DNA of 51,730 nt from JAVBMU01 sp031551755 (GCA_031551755.1 JAVBNE010000113.1:1-51730), one strand, 5' to 3'; positions 43,662 through 51,730 are shown, counted from the stretch's first letter. Made by a program: numbers and translations. Notes: a model not told the origin generated them from the letters alone.

Positions 43662-44657
43662 GTGAGCACACTGGATCCAGGCGCGCGCGGCGAGGGTTCC
43701 GGCCGGCAAGCGACGAATGGCGTACCCGCGTTGCGTCGCGCGAATGGTGCGGACGTGTTCGCGGCCACCTTGCTGTTCATCGCAGGAATGACACTCGGGG
43801 TCGGCGTCATCGGGCTGATCGGGCGCGCCCGGGACCGTTCCATCAACTTCGCCAACGACTGGACGGCCGACCCGCAACCAAGCCAGTGGTGGGCCGTCCT
43901 CGGCGCGCTCGTCACGCTGATCGCGGTCGTTGTGCACACCGTCATACACAAGCGAGCAGCCGGTCGCCGTCGGCCACTGCCGGTCGGACCGATCACCCTG
44001 CTGTTCCTGGGTGCCGCGATCGGATCCTTCGCGAGCGGTTTCCTCCTGCCCCCCGCAAGCACCGTCGGGACGCGTACCGACCATGTGCTGGGTGCGACCC
44101 AACAGTGGGGGCTGGACGATTGGCTGGCCTACACCTTCATCTGGTGGGCGCCTCTGCTGTTCTTGTTGATCGGCATGGGCGGCCTTCTACGAGCGCGCCG
44201 CAAACCCGCCGATCGGGATGAGCCCTGGGTTCGACCGGTGCAGGAATCCCCCGGAGGAGACGCCGACACCCTGGCAGCTGTCGAAGCACCCCCCGCAGCG
44301 CTGATGGCCACACCCGTGATCCCGGTGACGCGCCCGTCACCGTGGACGATGGACCAGCACGGTCTACCCACCCCGGCCTCCGGTCGGCGTCGCCCGTCCC
44401 GAGCCTATGCCCGGGTACTCAATGTGCGTGAAGAGCAGACGATGGCGGTTCCGGAGACGTCCGTGACCTGCCTCGGCGTCGAGGTTCGCCCCGATGAGGG
44501 GGGCGACGTTTTCACCTCGATGCTGACAGTAAAATTCGACCAGTCATCACCTCAGTGGGCGAAGTTCTGCTACGTAGGTGCCCTGATTCCCGTGTTGTAC
44601 TACTCGGACTACGCTGATGAGGTCATCCTGGACCCGGTAGCGCTCACCACCCGTTGA
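43662..44657 (+). CDS. Four-TM membrane protein with C-terminal soluble domain (paralogue 1)
   Basis: 331 aa from GTG 43662. Hydrophobic segments: VFAATLLFIAGMTLGVGVIG, WWAVLGALVTLIAVVVHTVI, ITLLFLGAAIGSFASGFLLP and FIWWAPLLFLLIGMGGLL. A Pro/Arg-rich linker leads to an 80-residue soluble domain (TCLGVEVRPDEGGDVFTSML...YVGALIPVLYYSDY). The next gene has the same layout, so the two are tandem paralogues. I do not recognise the family. The stop overlaps the next gene's longest open frame by 4 nt (TTGA). Confidence 0.7.
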   Translation: MSTLDPGARGEGSGRQATNGVPALRRANGADVFAATLLFIAGMTLGVGVIGLIGRARDRSINFANDWTADPQPSQWWAVLGALVTLIAVVVHTVIHKRAAGRRRPLPVGPITLLFLGAAIGSFASGFLLPPASTVGTRTDHVLGATQQWGLDDWLAYTFIWWAPLLFLLIGMGGLLRARRKPADRDEPWVRPVQESPGGDADTLAAVEAPPAALMATPVIPVTRPSPWTMDQHGLPTPASGRRRPSRAYARVLNVREEQTMAVPETSVTCLGVEVRPDEGGDVFTSMLTVKFDQSSPQWAKFCYVGALIPVLYYSDYADEVILDPVALTTR

Positions 44658-44719
44658 TCGAGAGCGCAACTGTCACCCACGACCTCACGGTCATGGTCCG
44701 CGACCTGAGGATGCCTTTT

Positions 44720-45742
44720 GTGAACACGCACGACACCCGGCCCCCCGCCCGCGCGCCCCGACCCCGTCGGACAGGCACGTTCATCTTCGCCGTGGCGCTC
44801 GCCGCCGCTATCCTCACGGCCGGTTTCGCTGCCGGTATCGGTCTGATGGCAGCGCTCGGCAACCTGCGGGACACCTCCCTGAACGCGGTCACCAACTGGG
44901 AGACGAGCTCCAACGAGCTGCTGATCATCGGGGGAATCGGAGTCTTCGGCTGGCTCACCATCGGCAGCTTGTACATCCTCATCCTCCGCCGTCGCGAGGT
45001 GTCGATCGCGGTCGGTCCGGCCTTTTTCGGCCTGCTTGGGATGGCTGCCGGACTCTTCGTCCAAGGTCAACGGCTCCATGAGCCGGTTCGGGTCGGCAAG
45101 AAGGTCGATCCGATCTTCAACACGTCCCTGCCGTGGCAGACCGACTCGTGGGTCTGGTACTACCTGCCTCTGTGGTTCCCGGCGCTCATCGCAATCGTCG
45201 CCCTGATCGTCTTGGCGTCCACCGTTCGTCGGCATCGACGCGAGCAGACAGAGGCCCGCAGAAGAGTGCGCCGCACCCCGCGTCGCTCCAACTCCCCGGC
45301 CCGCCAACGGCGCACCCTGCCTCCGGTACCCGAGGTCACCGAGACCATTCCGGTGCCGGAGGAGATCCCCGAACCCGCGGCAAGACCAGCCCGAACACCT
45401 AGATTTCAGGATGCGCCCCGCCGCGCGGACGCGCGGGCACCTCGCCCGTCGTCATTCACCGCACACGCCAATGCGACAGGTCGGCGGCACTGGCCGGCGG
45501 ATGCGAAAGTGATGACCGTCCGGCGGGAGGCTACTGACAGCTCCGGGGCATCTCCCTTTCTGCTCGGCGTCGTCGTCACCCCCCACGACGGGTCCACGCC
45601 GTTCTATTCCTCCGTCACCCTGACACTGCCGCCGAACAGCCCGTTGACGGAGTTGGCGACCGTGGGTGCACGGTTCGCCGTCCTCTACGACCCGCTGCAC
45701 ATGGTCGAGGTCGCCGTCGACATGACCTCACTTCGCCGCTAG
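44720..45742 (+). CDS. Four-TM membrane protein with C-terminal soluble domain (paralogue 2)
   Basis: About 340 aa from GTG 44720, which has GAGG 9 nt upstream; TTG 44654 and ATG 44693 or 44711 are alternatives. Four hydrophobic segments in the same order and spacing as paralogue 1 (TFIFAVALAAAILTAGFAAG, LLIIGGIGVFGWLTIGSLYI, VGPAFFGLLGMAAGLFV, LWFPALIAIVALIVLAS), a long basic and proline-rich linker, then a soluble domain (LLGVVVTPHDGSTPFYSSVTL...ARFAVLYDP). No function assigned. It converges on the DNA polymerase gene with a 4-nt overlap of the stops. Confidence 0.68.
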   Translation: MNTHDTRPPARAPRPRRTGTFIFAVALAAAILTAGFAAGIGLMAALGNLRDTSLNAVTNWETSSNELLIIGGIGVFGWLTIGSLYILILRRREVSIAVGPAFFGLLGMAAGLFVQGQRLHEPVRVGKKVDPIFNTSLPWQTDSWVWYYLPLWFPALIAIVALIVLASTVRRHRREQTEARRRVRRTPRRSNSPARQRRTLPPVPEVTETIPVPEEIPEPAARPARTPRFQDAPRRADARAPRPSSFTAHANATGRRHWPADAKVMTVRREATDSSGASPFLLGVVVTPHDGSTPFYSSVTLTLPPNSPLTELATVGARFAVLYDPLHMVEVAVDMTSLRR

Positions 45743-47478
45743 GCGGCATCCCCGTACGCCGTCACGGTCGTGACCGACAGCGGGAACGAGATCGGGAACG
45801 AACCGAAGAGCAGTGTGCCGGCCTCGGCGGCCGCCGCGCGCACTGCCTCCACCACCGCGGGCGCGAGCATGGCCGGGGTGTGCACGATCACCTCGTCGTG
45901 TAGGAAGAAGACCAGGTGCGGCCGGTCGGCGAGCGGTTCCGGAGCCGCGCACCGGTCCCCCGTGGGCAGATCCCACAACCGGCGTCGTAGCGACGCCAGC
46001 CAGCACAACGCCCATTCGGCTGCCGTTCCTTGAACGACGAAGTTCCGCGTGAACCGCCCCCAGGCCCGCGTCGCCGCGCGGGCCTTCGACTGATCGTCCT
46101 GGGTCGCCTCGTCGCCGAATGCCTCCCCCTGGGCCGCACGCCAGTCGGTCCCCGGCACAGGAGACCCCCGGCCGAGGTGGGTGTGAACGGCCTCGCCACG
46201 CTCCCCTGTGCGGGCGGCCTGCTCGACATGGGCGAAAGCGTCCGGGAAGGCAGCCGCCAACCGGGGCCGGACCTGGGCACTGACGCCCGTCGTACCGCCG
46301 TAAAGCGCTCCGAGCATGCCGATCTTGGCATGCTCCCTGGTCGCGACCGCTCCCGTGTCGACGATGCCTTGGTACAGGTCGGCCCCACGTCCGGCAGCGG
46401 CCATCCGGACGTCTTGGGAGAGCCCGGCCAGAACCCGGGGTTCGAGTTGAGCGGCATCGGCGACGACGAATACCCAGCCAGGGTCCGCCACCACCGCGCC
46501 ACGTACGGACTTCGGCAGCTGGAGGGCACCGCCCCCGCTGGTCGCCCAGCGACCGGTCACCACCCCGCCGACGACGTACTCGGCACGGAATCGGCCGTCG
46601 CGCACCCACGCGTCCAGCCACCCCCACCCATTGGCACTGAGGAGCCGAGCCAGCCGCTTGTACTCCACGAGGGGCGGCACGACTGGGTGATCGACCTCCA
46701 GCAGTTCCCATTTCGAGGTAGTGCGCACCGGTAACCCGGCGTTCTGCAGTGCCCGGTGCAGCGCAGGGAGTGAGTCCGGGTTGAGCGTTGGGGCGTCGAG
46801 CGCGGTGCGCACCTGATCGGCGAGCTCTTCCAGTCGAACGGGCCGTGCCCCCAGTGCGGGCCTGGGACCGACCATCTCGGTCAAGATCCGGTCGTGGACA
46901 TCGGCCCGCCAGGGCAACCCGGCGTGGTGCATCTCGGCCGCGACCAGCGCACCGGCGCTCTCGGCCGCGAGCAACAACCGCAACGGCCCGGGTCGCTCCG
47001 AACTCGCCACGGCTGCCAGCTGCTGACGCAGCTCGCGCACGACGTCGAGCGCTGGGGGCTCCGGCTGCCCCCAGCTGAAGAGTGCATCCTCGGCGGCGTC
47101 TACGCCGGTCAACGGCGCAGGGGCCAGGGTGTCCCAGTTATCCGGCGGCGCGGTGGCGACCTCCGTCGACCGCGCCCACGGCGCATGTCTGAGGATCATT
47201 CGGCCCAGACGTAGGTCGTGGGCGCGAGCCACCCGCTCCCCCGCGCGCAGCAAATTTGGATAGCGGCGGTTGGTATCGTCCCAGGCCCATCGCACGTCGC
47301 CGGCGTCAGTGGCGGACGGGGCATCCGGGTCCTCCAAGGGGTGCAGGGCGGTGGCCGGCAAAGCGGTGGCAGCCGGTAGGTCGGCGGCAGGAGACGGGCC
47401 GGTGGCAGACGGCGGTTCGGCGGCGAGCTCTGCTGCAGTGAGGTCGCGAGCGCCGTCCTGCGTCAGCACCCGGTACAC
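45739..47478 (-). CDS. Actinobacterial family A DNA polymerase (3'-5' exonuclease-like/polymerase)
   Basis: 579 aa from GTG 47478. No 5'-3' exonuclease domain; the N-terminal third corresponds to a degenerate proofreading domain. Polymerase motif A reads VVADAAQLEPRVLA (instead of DYSQIELRVLA), motif B REHAKIGMLGALYGGTTG, motif C FLHDEVIVHTP. This pattern is normal for the second, truncated Pol I-like protein common in actinobacteria. Role probably DNA repair or gap filling. The frame continues upstream to 47616 but without family features. Confidence 0.85.
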   Translation of the reverse strand: MYRVLTQDGARDLTAAELAAEPPSATGPSPAADLPAATALPATALHPLEDPDAPSATDAGDVRWAWDDTNRRYPNLLRAGERVARAHDLRLGRMILRHAPWARSTEVATAPPDNWDTLAPAPLTGVDAAEDALFSWGQPEPPALDVVRELRQQLAAVASSERPGPLRLLLAAESAGALVAAEMHHAGLPWRADVHDRILTEMVGPRPALGARPVRLEELADQVRTALDAPTLNPDSLPALHRALQNAGLPVRTTSKWELLEVDHPVVPPLVEYKRLARLLSANGWGWLDAWVRDGRFRAEYVVGGVVTGRWATSGGGALQLPKSVRGAVVADPGWVFVVADAAQLEPRVLAGLSQDVRMAAAGRGADLYQGIVDTGAVATREHAKIGMLGALYGGTTGVSAQVRPRLAAAFPDAFAHVEQAARTGERGEAVHTHLGRGSPVPGTDWRAAQGEAFGDEATQDDQSKARAATRAWGRFTRNFVVQGTAAEWALCWLASLRRRLWDLPTGDRCAAPEPLADRPHLVFFLHDEVIVHTPAMLAPAVVEAVRAAAAEAGTLLFGSFPISFPLSVTTVTAYGDAA

Positions 47479-47640
47479 GATCGGCTCCGCTCGGTCGCGC
47501 GATCCACGAAAGACCGCTGAGGTTCTTGGAAGCGACTGTAGTCGCCGGGGCAGGCAGGCGACTGACTCGCGGAACTCGACCTGATGGCGCCGCCGCCGAC
47601 ACCGCCCACATGCCACACCACTGCACTGAGCTACCCCGTG

Positions 47641-47689
47641 TTGCTGAGTACCGGTACTTAGCGTTACAGTGTACCGGTACTTAGCGTTT
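47641..47689 (+). promoter_or_regulatory. Promoter and tandem operator of the padR operon
   Basis: TTGCTG (47641-47646), 18 bp, TACAGT (47665-47670) form a plausible promoter. Two copies of GTACCGGTACTTAGCGTT begin at 47648 and 47671, 23 bp apart (about two helical turns); each contains the perfect palindrome GTACCGGTAC. One copy lies between -35 and -10, the other around the transcription start, so a bound regulator, probably PadR itself, would repress. Confidence 0.65.
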
Positions 47690-47708
47690 CGAGGTAGTAG
47701 GAGGATCC

Positions 47709-48035
47709 ATGGACGACCTCACGGAGTTACTCAAGGGGGTGCTGGAGGGCTGCGTGCTCCAGATCCTGTCCCACGGGGAGAGCTACGGCTACGAGATCGT
47801 GAGGTCGCTGGGGCAGGTCGGTTTCGACTCCGTCTCGGAGGGCACGGTCTACCCGATCCTCATGCGGCTGGAGAAGAAGAAGCTGGTCACCGTCACCAAG
47901 GCCCGCTCCGAAGTCGGGCCACCCCGCAAGGTCTACGCACTCAACGACGACGGCCGCCAGGCGCTCGACTCCTTCTGGGAGCGCTGGGACTTCGTCGCCT
48001 CCCGCCTGGCACTCATCAAGGAGGACCGTTCATGA
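47709..48035 (+). CDS. PadR-family transcriptional regulator
   Basis: 108 aa, single winged-helix domain: LKGVLEGCVLQILSHGESYGYEIVRSLGQVGFDSVSEGTVYPILMRLEKKKLV is the PadR core, with the conserved GYEI and YPIL segments, followed by PPRKVYALNDDGRQAL. Such regulators commonly repress an adjacent efflux transporter until a drug binds. AGGAGG lies about 6 nt upstream. The stop overlaps the DUF1048 gene (ATGA), so it is co-translated with the genes it probably controls. Confidence 0.92.
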   Translation: MDDLTELLKGVLEGCVLQILSHGESYGYEIVRSLGQVGFDSVSEGTVYPILMRLEKKKLVTVTKARSEVGPPRKVYALNDDGRQALDSFWERWDFVASRLALIKEDRS

Positions 48036-48406
48036 CCGCACAACCCGAATCAGCGTGGGCGCGTTTCCGCCGCCAAAAGCGTGAATGGAAGCAGTACAAG
48101 GCGCGCGTGCAGGCGCTCCCACCCAATTACCGCATGGTGATGGAGGCGATCCAGAAGCACATCTGGAATGTCGGCGGCCTCAACGACGGCACCCAGGTGC
48201 TGAGCGGCATCCTCGAGTTGCTGGAGGAGGGCGTCGCCAACGGACGCCCCGTCCTGGCTGTGACCGGTGACGACGTCGCCGCCTTCTGCTCGGCCGTCCT
48301 CGCCGAGGTTCAGGCCGCCACCTGGGCCGGCAAGAAGGGCACCAAGCTCAACGAGCACATCCACCAGCAGCTCAAGGACAAGGAGGACGACCGTGACCAG
48401 CAGTGA
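48032..48406 (+). CDS. DUF1048-domain protein
   Basis: 124 aa, helical and charged: ARFRRQKREWKQYKARVQALP, YRMVMEAIQKHIWNVGGLNDG and ILELLEEGVANGR. DUF1048 proteins are regularly encoded between a PadR regulator and an ABC exporter, as here, without a settled function. GGAGG precedes the ATG. No membrane segment. Confidence 0.85.
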   Translation: MTAQPESAWARFRRQKREWKQYKARVQALPPNYRMVMEAIQKHIWNVGGLNDGTQVLSGILELLEEGVANGRPVLAVTGDDVAAFCSAVLAEVQAATWAGKKGTKLNEHIHQQLKDKEDDRDQQ

Positions 48407-49220
48407 CCCCGGCGCCCGCACCGACTCGGCCGCCCACAGCGAACCGGCCGTGTTCGTCGACGGCCTGTGCAAATCCTTCGGCAACCACCGCGTGCTGGTG
48501 GATCTGTCCTTCGAGGTCCCCCGCGGTTCGGTCTTCGCCCTGCTCGGCGCGAACGGTGCCGGGAAGACCACCACGATCTCCATCCTGACCACACTGATGC
48601 GCCCCGACTCCGGGCGTGCCGTCGTCGCCGGTCATGACGTGGTCGCGCGGCCGGACGCCGTCCGCAAGGCCATCACGGTCACCGGTCAGAACGTCGCGGT
48701 GGACCCGGTACTGACCGGGCTGGAGAACCTGGTCCTGATCGCCAAACTGCGCCACCAACGCGACCCGAAGGGCCTGGCGACCGACCTCCTGCAACGTTTC
48801 GGCCTGGCCGACGCCGCAGCCAAACCCACCGCCACCTACTCCGGCGGCATGAAGCGACGGCTCGACATCGCGATGTCGCTCATCGGCGACCCGGAGGTCA
48901 TCTTCCTCGACGAGCCCACCACGGGACTCGACCCCTCCGGCCGGCGCGAAGTGTGGGCGGTGATCGAGGAGTTGGCCCGGCTCGGTACCACGATCATGCT
49001 CACCACCCAGTACATGGAGGAAGCCGCACAACTCGCTGGCATCATCGCGATCCTGCGCGACGGCAAGATCGCGGCCCACGGTGACCATGACGCCATTTTG
49101 GCGGCGGCCGACGCCGACAACCTTGAGGACGCGTTCCTGACGCTGACCGCCGCGGCCCCCGGCGCAACCGCCAGTACCGCCGCCCCTGCCACCACCGCCT
49201 CGCTGGGAGACGACTCATGA
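48393..49220 (+). CDS. ABC transporter ATP-binding protein (DrrA-type)
   Basis: 275 aa from GTG 48393 with GGAGG 9 nt upstream; overlaps the DUF1048 gene by 14 nt. Walker A GANGAGKTT, Q-loop TVTGQNVAVD, signature YSGGMKRRLDIAMS, Walker B VIFLDEPTTGLDP, H-loop TTQYMEE (Gln in place of His in the switch motif, as in many DrrA proteins). A C-terminal helical tail of about 50 aa follows. It drives the permease encoded next, probably exporting a drug or metabolite. Confidence 0.92.
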   Translation: MTSSDPGARTDSAAHSEPAVFVDGLCKSFGNHRVLVDLSFEVPRGSVFALLGANGAGKTTTISILTTLMRPDSGRAVVAGHDVVARPDAVRKAITVTGQNVAVDPVLTGLENLVLIAKLRHQRDPKGLATDLLQRFGLADAAAKPTATYSGGMKRRLDIAMSLIGDPEVIFLDEPTTGLDPSGRREVWAVIEELARLGTTIMLTTQYMEEAAQLAGIIAILRDGKIAAHGDHDAILAAADADNLEDAFLTLTAAAPGATASTAAPATTASLGDDS

Positions 49221-49993
49221 GCGCGATCACCCTCGCCGTCCAGGACACCACCACGCTGACCGGACGGATGCTCCGGCACAACATCCGCTCGATGGACACG
49301 ATCATGACCGTCGTCGCGATGCCGCTGATGATCCTGTTGGCATTCGTCTATGTGCTCGGCGGGGCGATGGACACCGGACCGATCCGGTACATCGACTTCG
49401 TCCTGCCGGTCGTGCTGCTGATGTGCATCGCCTCGGGTGTGGCCTATACCGCGTTCCGGGTCAATAACGACGTCACCAGCGGCATGTTCGCCCGGTTCCA
49501 CACCATGCCGATCGCCAAGAGCGCGCTGCTCGGCGGGCACATCGTGGCCTCGATCGTGGTCAACGCGATCTCCGTCGCGATCATCTTCGTGATCGCCCTG
49601 CTCATCGGGTATCGCCCCCAGGCCGATCTGGGGGGCTGGCTCATCACCCTCGGGTTGCTCGCCCTCGTGCTCATCGCCTTCTCGATCATGGGGGTGGCCT
49701 TCGGGTTGGCCGCGAAGACGGCCGAGGGCTCGGGGATGTTCTCCTACCTGCTGATGGCGTTGCTGTTCGTCTCGTCGGGCTTCGCCCCGACGAACACCAT
49801 GCCCACTCCCCTGCGGGCTTTCGCGGATCATCAGCCGCTGACGTACGTCATCAACGCGGTGCGCGAGGCCCAGCTCAGTTTGCCACTGGGCAAGGACGCA
49901 TGGATCGCTGCGGTGTGGATGGTCGCCTTGATCGTGGTGTTCGCCGTCCTGGCCCGGGCCGTCGCCCGGCGCGGGGTGCAGTCGCGGCTGTAG
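49217..49993 (+). CDS. ABC-2 type transporter permease (DrrB-like)
   Basis: 258 aa with six membrane segments. The N-terminal TLTGRMLRHNIRSMDTIMTVV amphipathic stretch, the NDVTSGMFARFHTMPI loop (the DrrB EAA-like coupling region: ...G...R...LP) and the FVSSGFAPTNTMPTPLRAFADHQPLTYVI segment are typical of ABC-2 exporters. ATGA overlap with the ATPase gene. With PadR this forms a self-contained, regulated efflux operon. Confidence 0.9.
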   Translation: MSAITLAVQDTTTLTGRMLRHNIRSMDTIMTVVAMPLMILLAFVYVLGGAMDTGPIRYIDFVLPVVLLMCIASGVAYTAFRVNNDVTSGMFARFHTMPIAKSALLGGHIVASIVVNAISVAIIFVIALLIGYRPQADLGGWLITLGLLALVLIAFSIMGVAFGLAAKTAEGSGMFSYLLMALLFVSSGFAPTNTMPTPLRAFADHQPLTYVINAVREAQLSLPLGKDAWIAAVWMVALIVVFAVLARAVARRGVQSRL

Positions 49994-50063
49994 TAGCTGC
50001 GATGGTCCGGCGCCGGCTCAGTCGACGCCGGCCCACACTCGGCTTGCACCGGCTTCGGGGTCA

Positions 50064-50085
50064 GCCGCTCCGTGTCGGCCTTTTT
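50064..50085 (+). terminator. Terminator after the ABC operon
   Basis: GCCG (50064-50067) and CGGC (50076-50079) form a short stem followed by TTTTT (50081-50085). A second GC-rich hairpin (CCGGCG/CGCCGG) lies near 50010-50035, after the permease stop. Confidence 0.55.
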
Positions 50086-50118
50086 CAGTGCCGGGCCAGT
50101 GTGCTGGAGACTGTCCGT

Positions 50119-50649
50119 ATGCCGATCCTGCCGAAAGACCGCGATCCGCGGCTGATCACGATCCGCCGCGGCGGCACTTTAACCGACGAGAACCACCACC
50201 TTCTTGCGGAGTGGGCCGCAGCCTGCGCGGAGCATGTGTTGCCGCTGTTCGAGAAGGTCCGACCCCAGGACAGCCGCCCACGTGACGCGATCGAGATCGG
50301 TCGCGCGTGGGTTCGCGGCGAAGTGACGATGATGGTCGCCCACCAGGCGGCCTTCACCGCGAATGCCGCCGGGCGGGATCTGACCGGGGCTGCGAAGTTC
50401 GCGGCGCTCGCGGCAGGTCAGGCGGCGCCCGTGGCCCATGTGGCCGCCCACGCCTTGGGCGCGGCAGCCTACGCTATCCGGGCAGCAGCCTCGGCGGCGG
50501 GCGCCGCCGAGGCCGAGAACGCCCGGCTCGCGGAACGCGATTGGCAGCGTGCGCGTATCCCCGCACCCGTGCGTGACCTCGTGCTCGAGGACCAACGGGC
50601 GCGAAGCGCGATCTGCTGGCATGCCTTCGACGACGCTGTGCCGCGCTAG
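50119..50649 (+). CDS. Imm5-like putative immunity protein
   Basis: 176 aa from ATG 50119. LAEWAAACAEHVLPLFEKVRPQDSRPRDAIEIGRAWVRGEV and the alanine-rich helical repeat ending HVAAHALGAAAYAIRAA match the all-helical Imm5-like family often annotated as putative immunity protein. No polymorphic toxin gene is next to it, so it is either an orphan immunity gene or a related protein with another role. The first 30 residues precede the domain. GC content is as in the flanking genes. Confidence 0.75.
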   Translation: MPILPKDRDPRLITIRRGGTLTDENHHLLAEWAAACAEHVLPLFEKVRPQDSRPRDAIEIGRAWVRGEVTMMVAHQAAFTANAAGRDLTGAAKFAALAAGQAAPVAHVAAHALGAAAYAIRAAASAAGAAEAENARLAERDWQRARIPAPVRDLVLEDQRARSAICWHAFDDAVPR

Positions 50650-50757
50650 TGCTGAGCCCGTGTCCGCGGCTGAGGCGCGAGACAGCCCGGCCGAACCCGG
50701 TGTTCCACGCGGAGCAGGGTCCGGTGGCCGACTGGGAACGCGGGTAGCCGCGCCGGC

Positions 50758-51543
50758 TCAGTATTCGGCGAACACCTGCCGCTGCGCGCCGTCGAGGGTG
50801 ACCGCGCCGCCGTACGGGACGATCCACTGCGGGCGAGTGTGTCCGAAGGGGACCCCGACGCAGATCACAGCATCGGGGTTGTACCTGCTGACGACGTCGA
50901 TGACGGTGTCACGTTGCTCGATGCGGTAGAACTCCTGGTCTTGCGGCGGAGTTTCGTGATCGAGCGCGCTGGCGGGCGGCCGGGCGACCAGCACCCCGCT
51001 CAGTCGTTCGATGAGACCGCGCTCCCCCATGGCACGCAGGACGCGGTGCACCCAAGGTGCGGGCGGGACTTCCTCGCTGGTTTCGACCAGCAGGACCGCG
51101 CCATCGAGGGCATCGGTCCGCGCGTCGAGGCGATCGGCGATCAGGATCTGCTCCAGCACCTCCAGGCATCCGCCCCAACTCGGTCCGGTGACCCGGCGAG
51201 CCGGCCCAGCCCATATCCACGGCGTCGTCGGGTTGACTGGGCCACTGTCTGTGAGCGCGCGGGGGTCGGTCCAATCGATGCCGAAGTCCTGCGAGATGCC
51301 CGGCTCGGTCAGCTCGATCGTTCCGCCGTCAAGCAGCGCCGCCCGCAGGGAGCGAACATGCACGTCGTCCACTGTTGGGCCTGGGCCGAGGTGCACCTGA
51401 GTGCTGCCGCCGTAGAACCCTGCGACGCCATGCGACCAGAGCCAGTGGAGAAGATGCGTGTTGTCGCTGTATCCGCAGAACGGTTTCGGGTCGGCCAACA
51501 CTTCGGGGTCCAGGTGCGGGATGACTTCGATCTGGTCGTGGGC
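50758..51543 (-). CDS. S66-family LD-carboxypeptidase/MccF-like peptidase, 5' end lost
   Basis: About 261 residues remain. KPFCGYSDNTHLLHWL carries the nucleophilic Ser, GGCLEVLEQIL the Glu and VGVPFGHTRPQW the His of the S66 Ser-Glu-His set. Members cut murein LD-peptides or inactivate microcin C-type antibiotics. The N-terminal part of the protein is absent: upstream of 51543 the sequence turns into a G/C-only stretch and then repeats the gene's own 5' sequence inverted, so residues encoded beyond 51543 should be ignored. Expected full length is about 320-350 aa. Confidence 0.8.
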   Translation of the reverse strand, partial: AHDQIEVIPHLDPEVLADPKPFCGYSDNTHLLHWLWSHGVAGFYGGSTQVHLGPGPTVDDVHVRSLRAALLDGGTIELTEPGISQDFGIDWTDPRALTDSGPVNPTTPWIWAGPARRVTGPSWGGCLEVLEQILIADRLDARTDALDGAVLLVETSEEVPPAPWVHRVLRAMGERGLIERLSGVLVARPPASALDHETPPQDQEFYRIEQRDTVIDVVSRYNPDAVICVGVPFGHTRPQWIVPYGGAVTLDGAQRQVFAEY

Positions 51544-51730
51544 GCCCCGGGCGGCGCCCCCGGCCCGCCCCCCCGGGGGCGCGCACGCGGCGGGTGGGTC
51601 CTCCCCCCGCTCCCGGGCCACCCTCTCCCCCCGCCCCCCCCGCGCCCCACGCCGGGGGGCCCGTCGCCCCCGCCCGCGCCGCCGACGACCAGATCGAAGT
51701 CATCCCGCACCTGGACCCCGAAGTGTTGGC
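51494..51730. repeat. Inverted fold-back at the right edge, likely artefact
   Basis: Positions 51494-51543 and 51681-51730 are inverted copies of each other (49 of 50 match; only 51540 differs). The 137 nt between are almost pure G and C with long homopolymers. The right arm reproduces the S66 coding sequence on the opposite strand (ADDQIEVIPHLDPEVL). This looks like a chimeric read end or assembly fold-back, not genomic structure. Confidence 0.8.

Noticed and set aside
51544..51710. N-terminal extension of the S66 peptidase and other frames in the G/C-only stretch
   Set aside because: The sequence lies in the loop and second arm of the fold-back and is low-complexity; not credible coding.

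Overview
This 51.7 kb window is high-GC actinobacterial chromosome (Actinomycetota, perhaps Micrococcales; the order is a guess). The signs are a polyphosphate glucokinase, an actinobacterial-type RNase P RNA, an actinobacterial family A DNA polymerase, the Nif3 / coiled-coil / RNase H triad seen around Rv2228c-Rv2230c, many GTG starts, and several genes whose -10 hexamer sits 5-7 nt before the start codon (leaderless mRNAs). Both edges are cut. The left edge lies inside a DUF6571-like gene. The right edge is an inverted fold-back that looks like an assembly artefact.

Layout. 1-8.7 kb is mostly housekeeping: DUF6571-like gene and frameshifted lipoprotein, SPOR-like protein, map-ppgK, STAS protein, ppc, pdxK/thiD-type kinase and acetate/succinate permease. 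8.8-10.2 kb holds two toxin-antitoxin modules arranged head to head. 10.2-25.0 kb is a complete minus-strand type III CRISPR-Cas locus. 25.3-25.7 kb is rnpB. 25.9-29.6 kb is a Gtr-type glycosylation operon (gtrB, gtrA, large membrane glycosyltransferase), followed by yaaA. 30.5-41.3 kb is a four-gene operon (DUF4132, MoxR ATPase, DUF5682-vWA fusion, SWIM protein) resembling E. coli yehI-yehQ. 41.4-43.6 kb is the RNase H / coiled-coil / Nif3 block. 43.7-45.7 kb is a tandem pair of membrane paralogues, followed by a family A polymerase, a PadR-DUF1048-ABC transporter operon, an Imm5-like protein and a truncated S66 peptidase.

The main find is the CRISPR locus. Reading 3'-ward on the minus strand it encodes: a two-TM protein with a beta-rich tail; a TIGR03986-type RAMP; Cas10 with GGDD but no HD domain; a Cas7-like RAMP; Csx10; a tandem double RAMP; a 145-aa accessory protein; a two-TM protein with a SAVED-like C-terminus; a 120-aa accessory protein; Cas6; a 19-repeat array; a reverse transcriptase-Cas1 fusion; and Cas2. 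Csx10 points to subtype III-D. Seven successive junctions are 4-nt ATGA/GTGA overlaps, so the unfamiliar genes are translationally tied to the effector complex. The expected scheme is that RT-Cas1/Cas2 acquires spacers, possibly from RNA; Cas6 cuts the repeat hairpin and leaves an 8-nt handle; the Cas10 complex binds target RNA and makes cyclic oligoadenylate; and one or both membrane proteins act as the effector. That last step is inference.
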